64,000 nt of DNA from the NCBI GenBank assembly GCA_963747835.1, contig CAVVGO010000007.1, forward strand, positions 496,001-560,000, in the 5' to 3' direction. Both the position numbers and the translations under genes were made by a program. This stretch comes from JAJPKK01 sp963747835 (lineage in GTDB: Bacteria > Pseudomonadota > Alphaproteobacteria > Rhizobiales > Xanthobacteraceae). The notes below the pieces were generated by a model, which searched no databases, had not been told where the DNA came from, and was given only the letters and a program-made list of their open reading frames with translations. This document shows, piece by piece, positions 52,117-60,887 of this stretch (positions within the stretch are counted from its first letter, which is position 1; each line of letters starts with the position of its first letter).

Positions 52117-53009
52117 CACGTGTCTCCGCGATGGGCGGCGGCGGCGGGCGAGAGGTAGAAATCCGCGATCTCGGCCCCGGTGGTGCGCCACACGCCCTCG
52201 TGGCGGCAGATGTATTCGAGCGCCGCATCGAGCGCGCCGATCCGGTGCGGCACGCCGGTGATATAGGGATGCAGCGCGATCGGCAGCACCCGGCCGGACT
52301 CCGCGCCCTCGCGATAGAGCACGTCGAAGGTGCGGCAGATCATGTCGCGGAATTCGCCCGGCGTGACCAACATGCGCTCATAGGCGGGCTTGTCGTTGAT
52401 CTGCTGCGGATACGGCACCGACACCAGGCGACGGCCGCCGTCGAGACTCATGATGTAGGGCTGGTCGTCATTGCACCAGTCGCACACATATTGGCAGCCT
52501 TCGGCGGCCAGCAGATCAAGGGAATCCCACGTCTCTTGCAATCCCGAGCTGAGCCAGCCCTTCGGCTTCGTCCCGGCGACGCGTTCGATGGTCGCGAAGG
52601 TGCGCTTGATGATCTGGACTTCCTCCCCGGGAGGCGCCTCGTTGAGGCGGCGCGCGTTGCTCTCGTTGTGGCCCATCCATTCCCAGTTGCGCTTGTTGCC
52701 CTCCTCGATGATGACGGGATGGTGGTCGCACAACAGGCTGTTGAGCGCGACCGAGCCGCGGATGCCGTAGCGGTCGAGCACCTCCATCAGCCGCCACACG
52801 CCGACCCGGTTGCCGTAATCGCGGTCGGACCACATCACCACGTCCGGAATTTTGCCGCCGCCGCCATAGCCGCCCGGGCGCTCCTCCAGCGAGAAAAACT
52901 CGATGTTGGGGATGACCCACAAGGCGATGCGGGCGCCGTTCGGCCAGGTGAGCTTGGGGCGGCGGATGATCGGGGAATACGGGAATGGACCGTAGGCACG
53001 CGGCTTCAT
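52116..53009 (-). CDS. NodB/PuuE-like polysaccharide deacetylase-family hydrolase
   Basis: 297-aa cytoplasmic protein of the carbohydrate esterase 4 fold. It keeps WPNGARIALWVIPNIEFF near the N terminus and the catalytic-metal-type motifs ...NSLLCDHHPVIIEEG and LPIALHPYITGVPHR, with MGHNESNARRLNE between. Members that lack a signal peptide and lie beside amidases include the non-metal allantoinase PuuE, so a ring-opening or amide hydrolase role is at least as likely as sugar deacetylation. It is co-transcribed with the isochorismatase-like gene (one base apart) and the transporter. Confidence 0.8.
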   Translation of the reverse strand: MKPRAYGPFPYSPIIRRPKLTWPNGARIALWVIPNIEFFSLEERPGGYGGGGKIPDVVMWSDRDYGNRVGVWRLMEVLDRYGIRGSVALNSLLCDHHPVIIEEGNKRNWEWMGHNESNARRLNEAPPGEEVQIIKRTFATIERVAGTKPKGWLSSGLQETWDSLDLLAAEGCQYVCDWCNDDQPYIMSLDGGRRLVSVPYPQQINDKPAYERMLVTPGEFRDMICRTFDVLYREGAESGRVLPIALHPYITGVPHRIGALDAALEYICRHEGVWRTTGAEIADFYLSPAAAAHRGDT

Positions 53010-53010
53010 G

Positions 53011-53716
53011 TCAACTCACTTTGCGCAGGGCGTTGGCTTCCAGATGGGCGGCGACTTCGGCGATCTTCATCACGTCGGCGTATTTGTGATGCAGGTCGAA
53101 CAGATTGACCTTGTGCGACAGCGGGCTGCGGTCGAAGCAGCATTCCTCAACCAGGACGACGTGAAAGCCGTGCGAATAGGCATCGACCGCCGAGGCGCGC
53201 ACGCAGCCCGAGGTGCTTTCCCCGCAGATGATGACGGTGCGCACGCCGAGCTGGATGAGGTGGGCGGCGATCGGGGTGCCGTAGAACACGCTGGCACGCT
53301 GCTTGGTGATGACGACGTCGCCCGGCTGCGGCCTGAAGTCGGCGCGGATCGCATAGACCGAGGGATCGAGCGGAACTTTACGGCGCTTGGTTGCGGTGAT
53401 TGCGCTCGGCAGCGAGTTCGGCGCGGGTGTCCATGGTGGAATAGAACACCGGCAAGCCGGCACCGCGGGCGGCGGCGAACAGGCGCCGGGTCGGCTCGAT
53501 CGCCGCATGGGCGTATTCGCCGCACGAACTCGGATAGGTCCGGTGCAACTCCGCGACCGGCCGCGCGCCGCCCTGATAGGCAAGCTCGTAGAGATCGATG
53601 GCGATGAGTGCCGGCGCCGGCCCCACGAATGTTTCTCGCTCGTAATGGCTATAGAGATCGAGAATGTCCGCCGGCACGATATCGCGCCAGCAATGGTCTT
53701 CGAAGTCGCCGGCCAT
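53011..53716 (-). CDS. Isochorismatase-type cysteine hydrolase, frameshifted
   Basis: About 234 aa when restored. The first half starts at the ATG at 53716, after a strong GGAGGG site: residues about 38-55 hold the catalytic Asp (ALIAIDLYELAYQGG), then GLPVFYSTMDTR. The second half, one frame on, holds the catalytic Lys (VITKQRASVFYGTP) and Cys (VIICGESTSGCVRASAVDAYSHGF). The switch lies at about 53395-53425, with one base apparently inserted. Relatives are N-carbamoylsarcosine amidase, ureidoacrylate amidase and maleamate amidase. With the deacetylase and transporter it suggests uptake and breakdown of an N-carbamoyl or amide compound. All three catalytic residues are retained, so the lesion looks recent or artefactual. 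Confidence 0.8.
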
Positions 53717-53879
53717 GATCCCTCCGGTTGCGTGAGCTTGTTTATGTGACCTTGCGGCCCCAGCAGCGAGCAGGACAGTTGAGCCGGTCTCGACAGGGCT
53801 TTCAATAGCCGGCTTGCGGACGCAACCATGCGCCGTTCACCATGCGGGCTTTGAGCGCACTGCGCCACTGATTGTCCGC

Positions 53880-53908
53880 TTGACGCCGTCGCCCCCGCAC
53901 CCCATTCC
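53880..53908 (+). promoter_or_regulatory. Putative promoter of the RNase P RNA gene
   Basis: TTGACG (one mismatch to the -35 consensus) followed after 17 bases by CATTCC as a weak -10, eight bases before the expected RNA 5' end. Confidence 0.4.
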
Positions 53909-53916
53909 TGTCCGGT

Positions 53917-54340
<424 letters not shown>

Positions 54341-54347
54341 ATGTGAA

Positions 54348-54377
54348 GGGGGTCCGGCGCTACAACGCCGGGCCCCC
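54348..54377 (+). terminator. GC-rich hairpin after rnpB
   Basis: Twelve-base arms (GGGGGTCCGGCG and CGCCGGGCCCCC, one mismatch) around a six-base loop, starting eight bases after the RNA. The T-run is absent, so termination efficiency is uncertain. Confidence 0.55.
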
Positions 54378-54499
54378 GCCAGTTTCGGCGGGACCTTTCC
54401 GACGGCTCGCTCGATCCGGGGCGCGCCAGCGCGTTGATCCGGAGACGCAGGTTGTCGCCGACCCGCGTTCCGTTCAGTTGGTCGGTTCAGCGCGCCCGC

Positions 54500-55525
54500 T
54501 CAGCCGCGTCTCAGCCGAATGACAGGTGCCCAGCGGGCGATCTCGACCGCAAACAATTGCGTGAGATCTTCCGGGGTCATTGATTTGAAGTCGATCGCAT
54601 CCTGGGCAAAGCGCTGGCGGACGTCGGGCCGGTCCATGATGCGGTAGACCTCGCGATTGAGGCGTTCGACGATCTCCCGTGGCATTCGGGCGGGTCCGGA
54701 CAGCGCGAACCAGGTGCTGGCGACGAGATCGAAGCCTTGTTCCCGGAATGTCGGAACGTCGGGGAAATCCGGCTGGCGGCTCGCGGTCGAAACCGCGATG
54801 GCGCGAAGCGTGCCGGCCTGCACCTGGCCGAGCACCGAACTCCACGCATAGGACGCGAGCGGCACGTGCCCGGCCAGGATGTCGGGCAGCGCCGCGGTGT
54901 TGTACGGGATGTGGCTCATCTGCGCCCCGCTCTGCTGCATCACGGCTTCGGCGACCAGATGCCCCAGCGTGCCGATGCCCGACGACGCGTAGCCGGCGAG
55001 CTTGCCGTCGCGCGCCGCGGCGAGGACGTCGTCGACGCTGTGAAGATCGCTCGACGGCGTCACCACCCAACCGATCGGAGGTCCGCCGAAATAGGCGATA
55101 TGGGTGAAATCGCGCATCGAGTCGAAGCCCGGATTGGGGCTGATGGCCGGCGCGATGGCCTGCGAGGCAAGCGAGGAGATCAACAGCGTGTAGCCGTCCG
55201 GGTCGGCGCGGGCGACCTGGGCGGAACCGATGATGCCGCCACCGCCGCCGCGGTTCTCGACGACGACGGGCTGCTTGAGTTCCGCCGGCAGATAGTCGGC
55301 GAGTACGCGGGCGAACTTGTCGGCGGCGCCGGCGGGGCCGAACGGCGCCACGATATGGATCGGCCGGGTCGGCCAGTCGGCGGCGCGCGCCGTCGGAGCC
55401 ACGAGCACTGCCGACAGCAAAGCGGCGCACGGCAGCGCAACGCCCAGAAACCGATGCCCGCGAGATCGTTCGCGCGAACGCCGGTTCGAACCCCGCCAGA
55501 GCAGACCCCTTGGACGTCGCGTCAT
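54500..55525 (-). CDS. Bug-family tripartite tricarboxylate transporter binding protein
   Basis: 341-aa periplasmic solute receptor. After the signal (ALLSAVLVAPTARA) the Bug fold begins, ADWPTRPIHIVAPFGPAGAADKFARVLADYL, then VVENRGGGGGIIGSAQVARADPDGYTLL, the mid-domain HIPYNTAALPDILAGHV and the late segment FAQDAIDFKSMTPEDL. Such proteins bind carboxylates or aromatic acids for TctAB-type permeases. None is nearby, so it is an orphan receptor. The ATG at 55525 has a strong GGAGGAGATC. Confidence 0.88.
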   Translation of the reverse strand: MTRRPRGLLWRGSNRRSRERSRGHRFLGVALPCAALLSAVLVAPTARAADWPTRPIHIVAPFGPAGAADKFARVLADYLPAELKQPVVVENRGGGGGIIGSAQVARADPDGYTLLISSLASQAIAPAISPNPGFDSMRDFTHIAYFGGPPIGWVVTPSSDLHSVDDVLAAARDGKLAGYASSGIGTLGHLVAEAVMQQSGAQMSHIPYNTAALPDILAGHVPLASYAWSSVLGQVQAGTLRAIAVSTASRQPDFPDVPTFREQGFDLVASTWFALSGPARMPREIVERLNREVYRIMDRPDVRQRFAQDAIDFKSMTPEDLTQLFAVEIARWAPVIRLRRG

Positions 55526-55844
55526 GATCTCCTCCTTTGACGGATTGATGATCGCGGTCATTGGACCTTCAAGCCGATATCGCGGGCGAGCGCCGCCGCC
55601 ACCCGACCGGCGATGACGCGGTTGAGCGCTTCCGACGGGCAGCGCCAGCACGGTCAGCGCCGCCAAACATAATCCGCCAAATCTCAAGCGCGCGAACGTC
55701 ATGCCGTTTCCATTTGCCGAAGATGCTCAGAGTACTCGCCCGCCGCCTCAAACAATAAAGGTTTTTTGGGTATCAACTTAGGATCGTTAAAATGTAGGCG
55801 CCGCGGCGCGTGGGTAGAATTCGAGTTATGGAAGTATTGATGAC
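55526..55844. other. Gap with a possible signal-peptide relic
   Basis: 319 bases. On the minus strand from 55702 a frame begins with a good signal-peptide-like stretch (RLRFGGLCLAALTVLALPVGS) and then loses sense, merging with the leader of the Bug gene. A second minus-strand frame nearby reads ALNRVIAGRVAAALARDIGL to a stop at about 55559. Together they look like the start and end of a deleted secreted-protein gene, but neither alone is conclusive. Confidence 0.3.
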
Positions 55845-57185
55845 CTACCTGACGCCATAGATTTGGAACTCCTCCGCAACGCTCGGCCGGATTGCACGCG
55901 CGGCCGCGAGGTCGGAACCGGCGCCAGGATCGCCCTTGCGTTGCCGCGCAATCCCGCGTCCATACATCGAACTCACAAGGGTCGGATTGAGGCGCAGCGC
56001 ATTATTGTAATCGGCGATCGCCTTGTCGTAATCGCCGATCTTCAGATAGACGAAGGCGCGGCTGTCGATCACATCGGCATTGTTGGGCGCAAGCTTGACC
56101 GCCTCGCTGCAGTCGGCTGCCGCCTGTTCCAATTGCTGGCCGCTCACCGCACGTGCCCAGCAGCGCGAGTTCCAAACGTTGACGTCGGTTGGGGTCAACC
56201 GCGATGCCGCGTCGAAGTCCGCTACCGCGCGCACGTATTCGCCCTTGGCTTCGAGGGCGAGGCCGCGGTTCATCAGGGCGGCGGCGAATTTGGGATCGAG
56301 CCGGACCGCCTCGGTGTAGTCCGCGATGGCGCGGTCGGGTTCGCCCATGGCGTAATGAACGTGCCCCCGCAGATTGCGGTTCTGAGCATTGCCGGGCTGG
56401 ATCGCGACCGCTTTGTCGAGATCCGCGAGGGCGCCGACAAAGTCCCGCTTCGCCTCCAACAGGGTGCCGCGGCCGCCGAGCGGGTTCGCGAATTTCGGAT
56501 CGAGCCGGATCGCCTCGCCGAAGTCCGCGATGGCGCGGTCGAGGTCGCCCTTGGCGACATAGGCGAGGCCGCGGCTCTGATAGGCGTCGCGGTAGGCGGG
56601 ATCGAGCCGGATCGCCTCGGAGAAATCCCCGATGGCGCGATCGAGACTGCCGGCGCCGCGAAACGCATGGCCGCGGTTGTGGTACGCAATGGCAAGCTTG
56701 GGATCGAGCCGGATCGCCTCGGAATAGTCGGCGAGCGCGCGGTCGTAATCCTTGGCTTCGACATACACGTTACCACGCGCCGTGAAGGCCGGGGTGAACC
56801 TGGGATCAAGGCGGATCGCCACCGCGAAGTCCGCGAGCGCGCGCTCAGACTCCCGGCGCTCCCCATAGGCGAGGCCACGGTTGAGATAAGCGAGCGCGAG
56901 GCCGGGATCGAGTTCGATCGCCTCGCCGTAGTCGGCGACCGCATGGTCGAGGTCGCCCTTGTCCGCATAGGCGAGGCCGCGGTTATTATAGGCGAGCGCG
57001 AGGATCTTCGGCGGCTCCTGGCCGGCCTCGATCGTCACGGTGCAGCCGTTGATGGCGACCTCAGCCGAATAGACGTTGCCCTTGTTGACGCACCAGATCA
57101 CGGCCTGGGTTTGCTGCGCGGGTGCCGGCAGCGCGACCAGAGCCGCCGTCGCGGCGACCGCCGCCCCGATGGCAATGCTTCGCAT
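55845..57185 (-). CDS. Secreted tetratricopeptide-repeat protein
   Basis: 446 aa. A signal peptide (RSIAIGAAVAATAALVALPAPA) is followed by a short Cys-containing domain (VIWCVNKGNVYSAEVAINGCTV), then about ten TPR units of 34 residues from residue 65 to 420 (AYNNRGLAYADKGDLDHAVADYGEAIELDP and variants with AIRLDP ends). TPR arrays hold partner proteins; here in the periplasm. The repeats are similar in DNA too (GGATCGAGCCGGATCGCC recurs), so the copy number may vary. It starts 11 bases after the upstream Bug gene and is probably co-transcribed. Confidence 0.88.
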   Translation of the reverse strand: MRSIAIGAAVAATAALVALPAPAQQTQAVIWCVNKGNVYSAEVAINGCTVTIEAGQEPPKILALAYNNRGLAYADKGDLDHAVADYGEAIELDPGLALAYLNRGLAYGERRESERALADFAVAIRLDPRFTPAFTARGNVYVEAKDYDRALADYSEAIRLDPKLAIAYHNRGHAFRGAGSLDRAIGDFSEAIRLDPAYRDAYQSRGLAYVAKGDLDRAIADFGEAIRLDPKFANPLGGRGTLLEAKRDFVGALADLDKAVAIQPGNAQNRNLRGHVHYAMGEPDRAIADYTEAVRLDPKFAAALMNRGLALEAKGEYVRAVADFDAASRLTPTDVNVWNSRCWARAVSGQQLEQAAADCSEAVKLAPNNADVIDSRAFVYLKIGDYDKAIADYNNALRLNPTLVSSMYGRGIARQRKGDPGAGSDLAAARAIRPSVAEEFQIYGVR

Positions 57186-57196
57186 GGCCGGCGGCC

Positions 57197-58162
57197 TCAC
57201 TCCGCCTTGATGTTCGACGCTTTGATGATCGGCCACCATTTGTCGATCTCGGCCTTCTGCAACGCCGCGAGCGCCTCCGGGGTCTGCTGATTGCGCGGGT
57301 AGATATCCTGCCCCAGGTCAGCGAGACGCGCCCGCACGGTCGCGTCCGCCAGCACCTCCACCACCGCACCGTTGAGTTTCGCCACGATCTCCTTCGGCGT
57401 GCCCTTCGGGGCGAACAACCCATACCAGCCGAGCACGTGGAGCCCCGGCAGGCCGGCCTCGTCGACGGTCGGTATTTCGGGCGCCACTGCAAGGCGGCTT
57501 GGACCGGTAACGGCGTAGACCTTGATGTTGCCGCCGCGCAAATGCGGCAGCGCGACCGCCGGCTGGACGAACAATAGATCAATCTGGCCGGCGACGATGT
57601 CCTGCAGCGCGGGCGCCGCGCCGCGATAAGGCACCATCTGGAACCGGGTGCCGGTCTCCTTCTGGAAATACGCGCCCGCGACCTGGGAGCCGGCCGTCTG
57701 GGTGCCCTGGGTTCCCTTATCGGGGTTCGCCTTGAGCCAGGCGATCAGCCCCTTGAGGTCATCGCCATGCATCCCCTTACGGGCGACCAGCAGATAGGGG
57801 TTGCTGGTGATCGGCGCGATCGGTTCGAAATCCTTCACGAGGTCGTAGGTCAACGGGAAGATGGCGCCGTTCGCCACGTGGGTATCCCATTGGCCGAGGT
57901 CGATCGTGTAGCCGTCCGGAGCCGCGCGAGCGACCCGGCCGACCCCGACCGCGCCCGCGGCGCCGCCGACATTTTCGATGATGACCGATTGGCCGAGCGG
58001 CGTCTTCAACCGCTCCGCCAGGATGCGGCCGATGACGTCGGTCGATCCGCCGGGCGGGAACGGCACCACCATCGTGATCGGACGCGTCGGAAAGCCCTGC
58101 GCGACGGCGGCGCCCGACACGGCGACAAAGGCGGCGGTAAGGGCGGCGGTCAGGTTGCGCAT
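57197..58162 (-). CDS. Bug-family tripartite tricarboxylate transporter binding protein
   Basis: 321-aa periplasmic receptor: signal peptide to about AAVAQG, then FPTRPITMVVPFPPGGSTDVIGRILAERL, VIIENVGGAAGAVGVGRVARAAPDGYTI, the QMVPYRGAAPALQDIVAGQIDLLF pocket segment and LHVLGWYGLFAPKGTPKEIV. The start at 58162 has GAGG seven bases upstream; a start 11 codons earlier lacks a site. It is divergent from the decarboxylase gene, 119 bases away, which suggests that the receptor captures the enzyme's substrate or a precursor. Confidence 0.88.
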   Translation of the reverse strand: MRNLTAALTAAFVAVSGAAVAQGFPTRPITMVVPFPPGGSTDVIGRILAERLKTPLGQSVIIENVGGAAGAVGVGRVARAAPDGYTIDLGQWDTHVANGAIFPLTYDLVKDFEPIAPITSNPYLLVARKGMHGDDLKGLIAWLKANPDKGTQGTQTAGSQVAGAYFQKETGTRFQMVPYRGAAPALQDIVAGQIDLLFVQPAVALPHLRGGNIKVYAVTGPSRLAVAPEIPTVDEAGLPGLHVLGWYGLFAPKGTPKEIVAKLNGAVVEVLADATVRARLADLGQDIYPRNQQTPEALAALQKAEIDKWWPIIKASNIKAE

Positions 58163-58216
58163 GACGGACCTCGTCTGGCCGGGGGATTTCTTCATATCAG
58201 GTTAGTTCATTTGGGC

Positions 58217-58225
58217 CTATTGGAC
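58217..58225. promoter_or_regulatory. CTATTGGAC word in the divergent Bug/decarboxylase promoter
   Basis: The same nine bases lie in the palindrome upstream of the oxoprolinase gene (12406-12414). A related form (CTATAGGACTAT, minus strand) lies at 60251-60262, after the decarboxylase gene. They may be half-sites for one regulator. The evidence is only the repeated word and its positions. Confidence 0.3.
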
Positions 58226-58281
58226 CGCTATCTTTCGGAGCCTTCGGGATTCGCCCGAACCAACCGCAATGGGAGACGATC

Positions 58282-59958
58282 TTGCCCGCCATGTCCGGAA
58301 AGCGTGCCTTCCTGGAAATCCTCAAGCAGGAAGGTGTCGAGATGGTGTTCGGCAATCCCGGCACCACCGAGTTGCCGCTGATGGACGCCTTCGCGGTCGA
58401 ACACGACATCAAGTACATCCTCGGCCTGCAGGAAGCCGCCCTGATGGCGATGGCGGACGGCTATGCCCAGGCCTCGGGCAAGCTTGCGGTGCTCAACTTT
58501 CACGTCGCGCCCGGGCTCGGCAACGCCATGGGGATGCTCTACGACGCCCAGAAGGCGGCGTCGCCGATCCTCATCACGGCGGGCCAGCAGGACGGCGATT
58601 ATATCGCCACCGAGCCGATCCTGGCGGCGGACTTGCCGACCCTGGCGCGGCCGTTCGTCAAATGGGCCGCCGAGGTGCAGCGGCTCGCCGACCTGCCGCG
58701 CATGGTCCATCGCGCCGCCAAGACCGCGCTGGCGCCGCCTACCGGCCCGGTGTTCCTGTCATTGCCTGGCGACATTCTCAAAGCCGAGGGCGAGGTAGAC
58801 CTGATGGCGCCGACCCGGGTCGGCCCGCGCCTGCGCGGCGACGTCGCCGAGATCGCAAAAGCCGCCGCCATCCTCGCCACGGCGAAGCGGCCCGTCATCA
58901 TGGCTGGCGACGCGGTGGCGCAGAGCCATGCCCTTGCCGAGTTGGTCGAGCTTGCGGAACTCATCGGGGCGCCGGTCTATGCGGAGTTCGTGCCGAACAC
59001 CGCATCGTTCCCGACCTCCCATCCGCTGTTTCGCGGCGCGGTGACCCGGCTGCAGAGCGCGGTGCGCAAGGTTCTGGACGACTACGACGTGCTGGTCTCG
59101 ATCGGCGCCGATCTGTTCACGCTATCGTTGCCCTCCACCGTCGATCCGATGCCACCCGGCATGCCGCTCATTCATCTCGACATCGACCCGTGGGAGATCG
59201 GCAAGAACTATCCGGCCAACGCGGCGATCCTGGGCGACCCCAAAAGCACCCTGCCGGAACTCTCCGCCATGGTGCGCGAGCGCATGACGAGCGGCGAACG
59301 CGGCGCCGCGCGCGCCCGCTTGCAGACCGCCAGCGAATTCTCCCTCGCCGACCGCGAGGCGCTCAAGGCCAAGGCCCGTGCGCTCGCCAAGACGACACCG
59401 GTGCAGCCGCTGGCGCTCCTCCACGCCATCGGGGAAATCCTCCCCAAGGACGCGGTGGTGATCGAGGAGGTGCTGTCGTCGTCGCCCGGCATCCGCCAAC
59501 TCATCAGCAGCGACGATCCGCAGAGCTATTTCGGCCTGCGCGGCGGCGGCATCGGCTGGGGCCTGCCGGCCGCGATCGGGGTCAAACTCGCGCTGCCGCA
59601 CCGGCCGGTGATCGCGCTGATCGGCGACGGCAGCGCCCTCTACACGGTCCAGGCGTTATGGACCGCCGCGCACTACCGCATCCCGGTGGTGTTCGTGATC
59701 CTCAACAACACCTCCTACCGCATCCTCAAGCAGCGCCTGCATGCGTTGCGCGGCCATGCCGAGCAGGTCGACACCTATGTGGGCATGGAACTCCTCGACC
59801 CCGCGATCGACTTCGTCGGGCTTGCGCGTTCGCTCGGTGTCGCCGCCGAGCGCACCAAGACGGTTCACGAGGCGACCGACCTGATCGGCAAGGCGCTCAA
59901 GGACAACGTCGCGATGCTGATCGACGTTGCGCTCGACCGCGCTTTCAAGCCGATGTGA
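58282..59958 (+). CDS. Thiamine diphosphate-dependent decarboxylase, benzoylformate decarboxylase-like
   Basis: 558-aa ThDP enzyme with the three usual domains. The Pyr domain has the catalytic Glu in LGLQEAALMAMADGYAQ and an N-terminal GKRAFLEILKQEGVEMVFGNPGTTELP; the middle domain is LIGAPVYAEFVPNTASFP...; the PP domain has the ThDP motif LIGDGSALYTVQALWTAAHY...VILNN. It resembles benzoylformate decarboxylases, which turn aryl 2-oxoacids into aldehydes, although many relatives have other 2-oxoacid substrates. A TTG at 58282 has GGGAG well placed; an ATG three codons later is the alternative. The divergent Bug receptor suggests an imported carboxylate. Confidence 0.87.
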   Translation: MPAMSGKRAFLEILKQEGVEMVFGNPGTTELPLMDAFAVEHDIKYILGLQEAALMAMADGYAQASGKLAVLNFHVAPGLGNAMGMLYDAQKAASPILITAGQQDGDYIATEPILAADLPTLARPFVKWAAEVQRLADLPRMVHRAAKTALAPPTGPVFLSLPGDILKAEGEVDLMAPTRVGPRLRGDVAEIAKAAAILATAKRPVIMAGDAVAQSHALAELVELAELIGAPVYAEFVPNTASFPTSHPLFRGAVTRLQSAVRKVLDDYDVLVSIGADLFTLSLPSTVDPMPPGMPLIHLDIDPWEIGKNYPANAAILGDPKSTLPELSAMVRERMTSGERGAARARLQTASEFSLADREALKAKARALAKTTPVQPLALLHAIGEILPKDAVVIEEVLSSSPGIRQLISSDDPQSYFGLRGGGIGWGLPAAIGVKLALPHRPVIALIGDGSALYTVQALWTAAHYRIPVVFVILNNTSYRILKQRLHALRGHAEQVDTYVGMELLDPAIDFVGLARSLGVAAERTKTVHEATDLIGKALKDNVAMLIDVALDRAFKPM

Positions 59959-60181
59959 GAGGCGCCGCACTGTCGAGAATCGCGGATCCAATTCCCTGCC
60001 AACAAGGAAAATAACAGGGTAGTTCCGAAGAATCCGGCCGATTCGGCGGGTTTCGGGGCTTACCCGCACCGATTTGACGAACCGTTTCAGCGCCTTGCAG
60101 ACCATTCGCTGCTCGTGCTGCGATCAGCGAATGTATTTCGCGTGAACAGCGGAGCAATTCACCGATCAGGGATTTTATCAC
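59945..60181 (-). CDS. Possible small protein or truncated regulator
   Basis: A 78-codon frame from a GTG with GGAGAATTCC directly upstream, and a perfect palindrome 46 bases before the start. The first 25 residues (IKSLIGELLRCSREIHSLIAARA) are a plausible helix; the rest is low in sense and ends inside the decarboxylase gene's 3' end. I do not recognise it. It could be a decayed MarR-like regulator, or no gene at all. Confidence 0.22.
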   Translation of the reverse strand: MIKSLIGELLRCSREIHSLIAARAANGLQGAETVRQIGAGKPRNPPNRPDSSELPCYFPCWQGIGSAILDSAAPLTSA

Positions 60182-60226
60182 GGAATTCTCCGGCGAAGCG
60201 TGCGGGGCATCGTCCCGGCTGCAAGA

Positions 60227-60247
60227 GTTAATAGGCCTACTATTAAC
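60227..60247. promoter_or_regulatory. Perfect 21-base palindrome in the decarboxylase-pilin gap
   Basis: Eight-base arms GTTAATAG and CTATTAAC with a five-base spacer, followed at once by ATAGTCCTATAG. This is the shape of a MarR or TetR operator. It lies in a 556-base gap between convergent genes, with only the doubtful small frame at 59945-60181 next to it. Apart from the palindromes and a terminator I see nothing else in this gap. Confidence 0.4.
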
Positions 60248-60440
60248 ACAATAGTCCTATAGTCGCAAGCGACGAATCTCAACCACTCTGGAATGCGCTT
60301 GTGCTCTTCCCGCCAGTTGCCTTGCGACCATCGTCGTGGTCGTGATCATGGGCATCCGGACTTGAGGGGTAAATAGAATATTCAACGCTTGATGGGATAG
60401 ATGCCCGACCGGTTAGTTCAACCGCCCACGACGCCCGTTT

Positions 60441-60474
60441 GAAAAGCAAAAAGACCCCGGGAATTTTCCCGAGG
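60441..60474 (-). terminator. Intrinsic terminator of the pilin gene
   Basis: On the minus strand a nine-base stem (CCTCGGGAA with TTCCCGGGG, one wobble pair) is followed by TCTTTTTGCTTTT, about 40 bases past the pilin stop. Confidence 0.75.
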
Positions 60475-60514
60475 CCTTGAAAATCGACGTTGCCGTCTTG
60501 ATTACTTGCTTCGC

Positions 60515-60691
60515 TTACTTGCCGGCCGCGGCGAGCTGCGAGGTGACCGTGCTGAAGGTCGACTTCAGCTGGGTGCCGAGGGCGTTTACGGCGGTGATGA
60601 TGACAACCGAGATGCCGGCGGCGATCAGGCCGTATTCAATCGCGGTCGCGCCGGATTCGTCGTTTGCGAAGCGCTTTACGAGGGTCTTCAT
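60515..60691 (-). CDS. Flp/Fap-type IVb pilin
   Basis: 58-aa prepilin. The sequence reads MKTLVKRFANDESGATAIEYGLIAAG, then SVVIITAVNALGTQLKSTF and a short hydrophilic end. The Gly before ATAIEYG is the processing site, and the Glu-Tyr pair at +5/+6 is the Flp hallmark; the hydrophobic helix forms the pilus core. AGGAGAAACAC lies before the ATG. No tad/cpa export genes are in the window, so this is a solitary pilin gene that must use machinery encoded elsewhere. Frames on the plus strand here are accidental. Confidence 0.9.
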   Translation of the reverse strand: MKTLVKRFANDESGATAIEYGLIAAGISVVIITAVNALGTQLKSTFSTVTSQLAAAGK

Positions 60692-60887
60692 GTGTTTCTC
60701 CTGGATCCAGTATTGCTGTTTGAGCTCAATCCCACAGTGGCCGGTTCTTACTGCCGATCCGACCTGGGGGGGACCCTATGGGAGCACTCTTTCGGCGAAG
60801 TAAATTTGACCGAAGAAATTCGATTTTATCGCCGCGCCACGTCCGCGTAGTTAACGGTCGATTTCGCGGTTGCGCCAACTACTAGAG

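Noticed and set aside
60477..60803. A plus-strand frame of 108 codons
   Set aside because: It is the antisense reading of the Flp pilin gene. The pilin has a strong ribosome site, a terminator and a diagnostic sequence.
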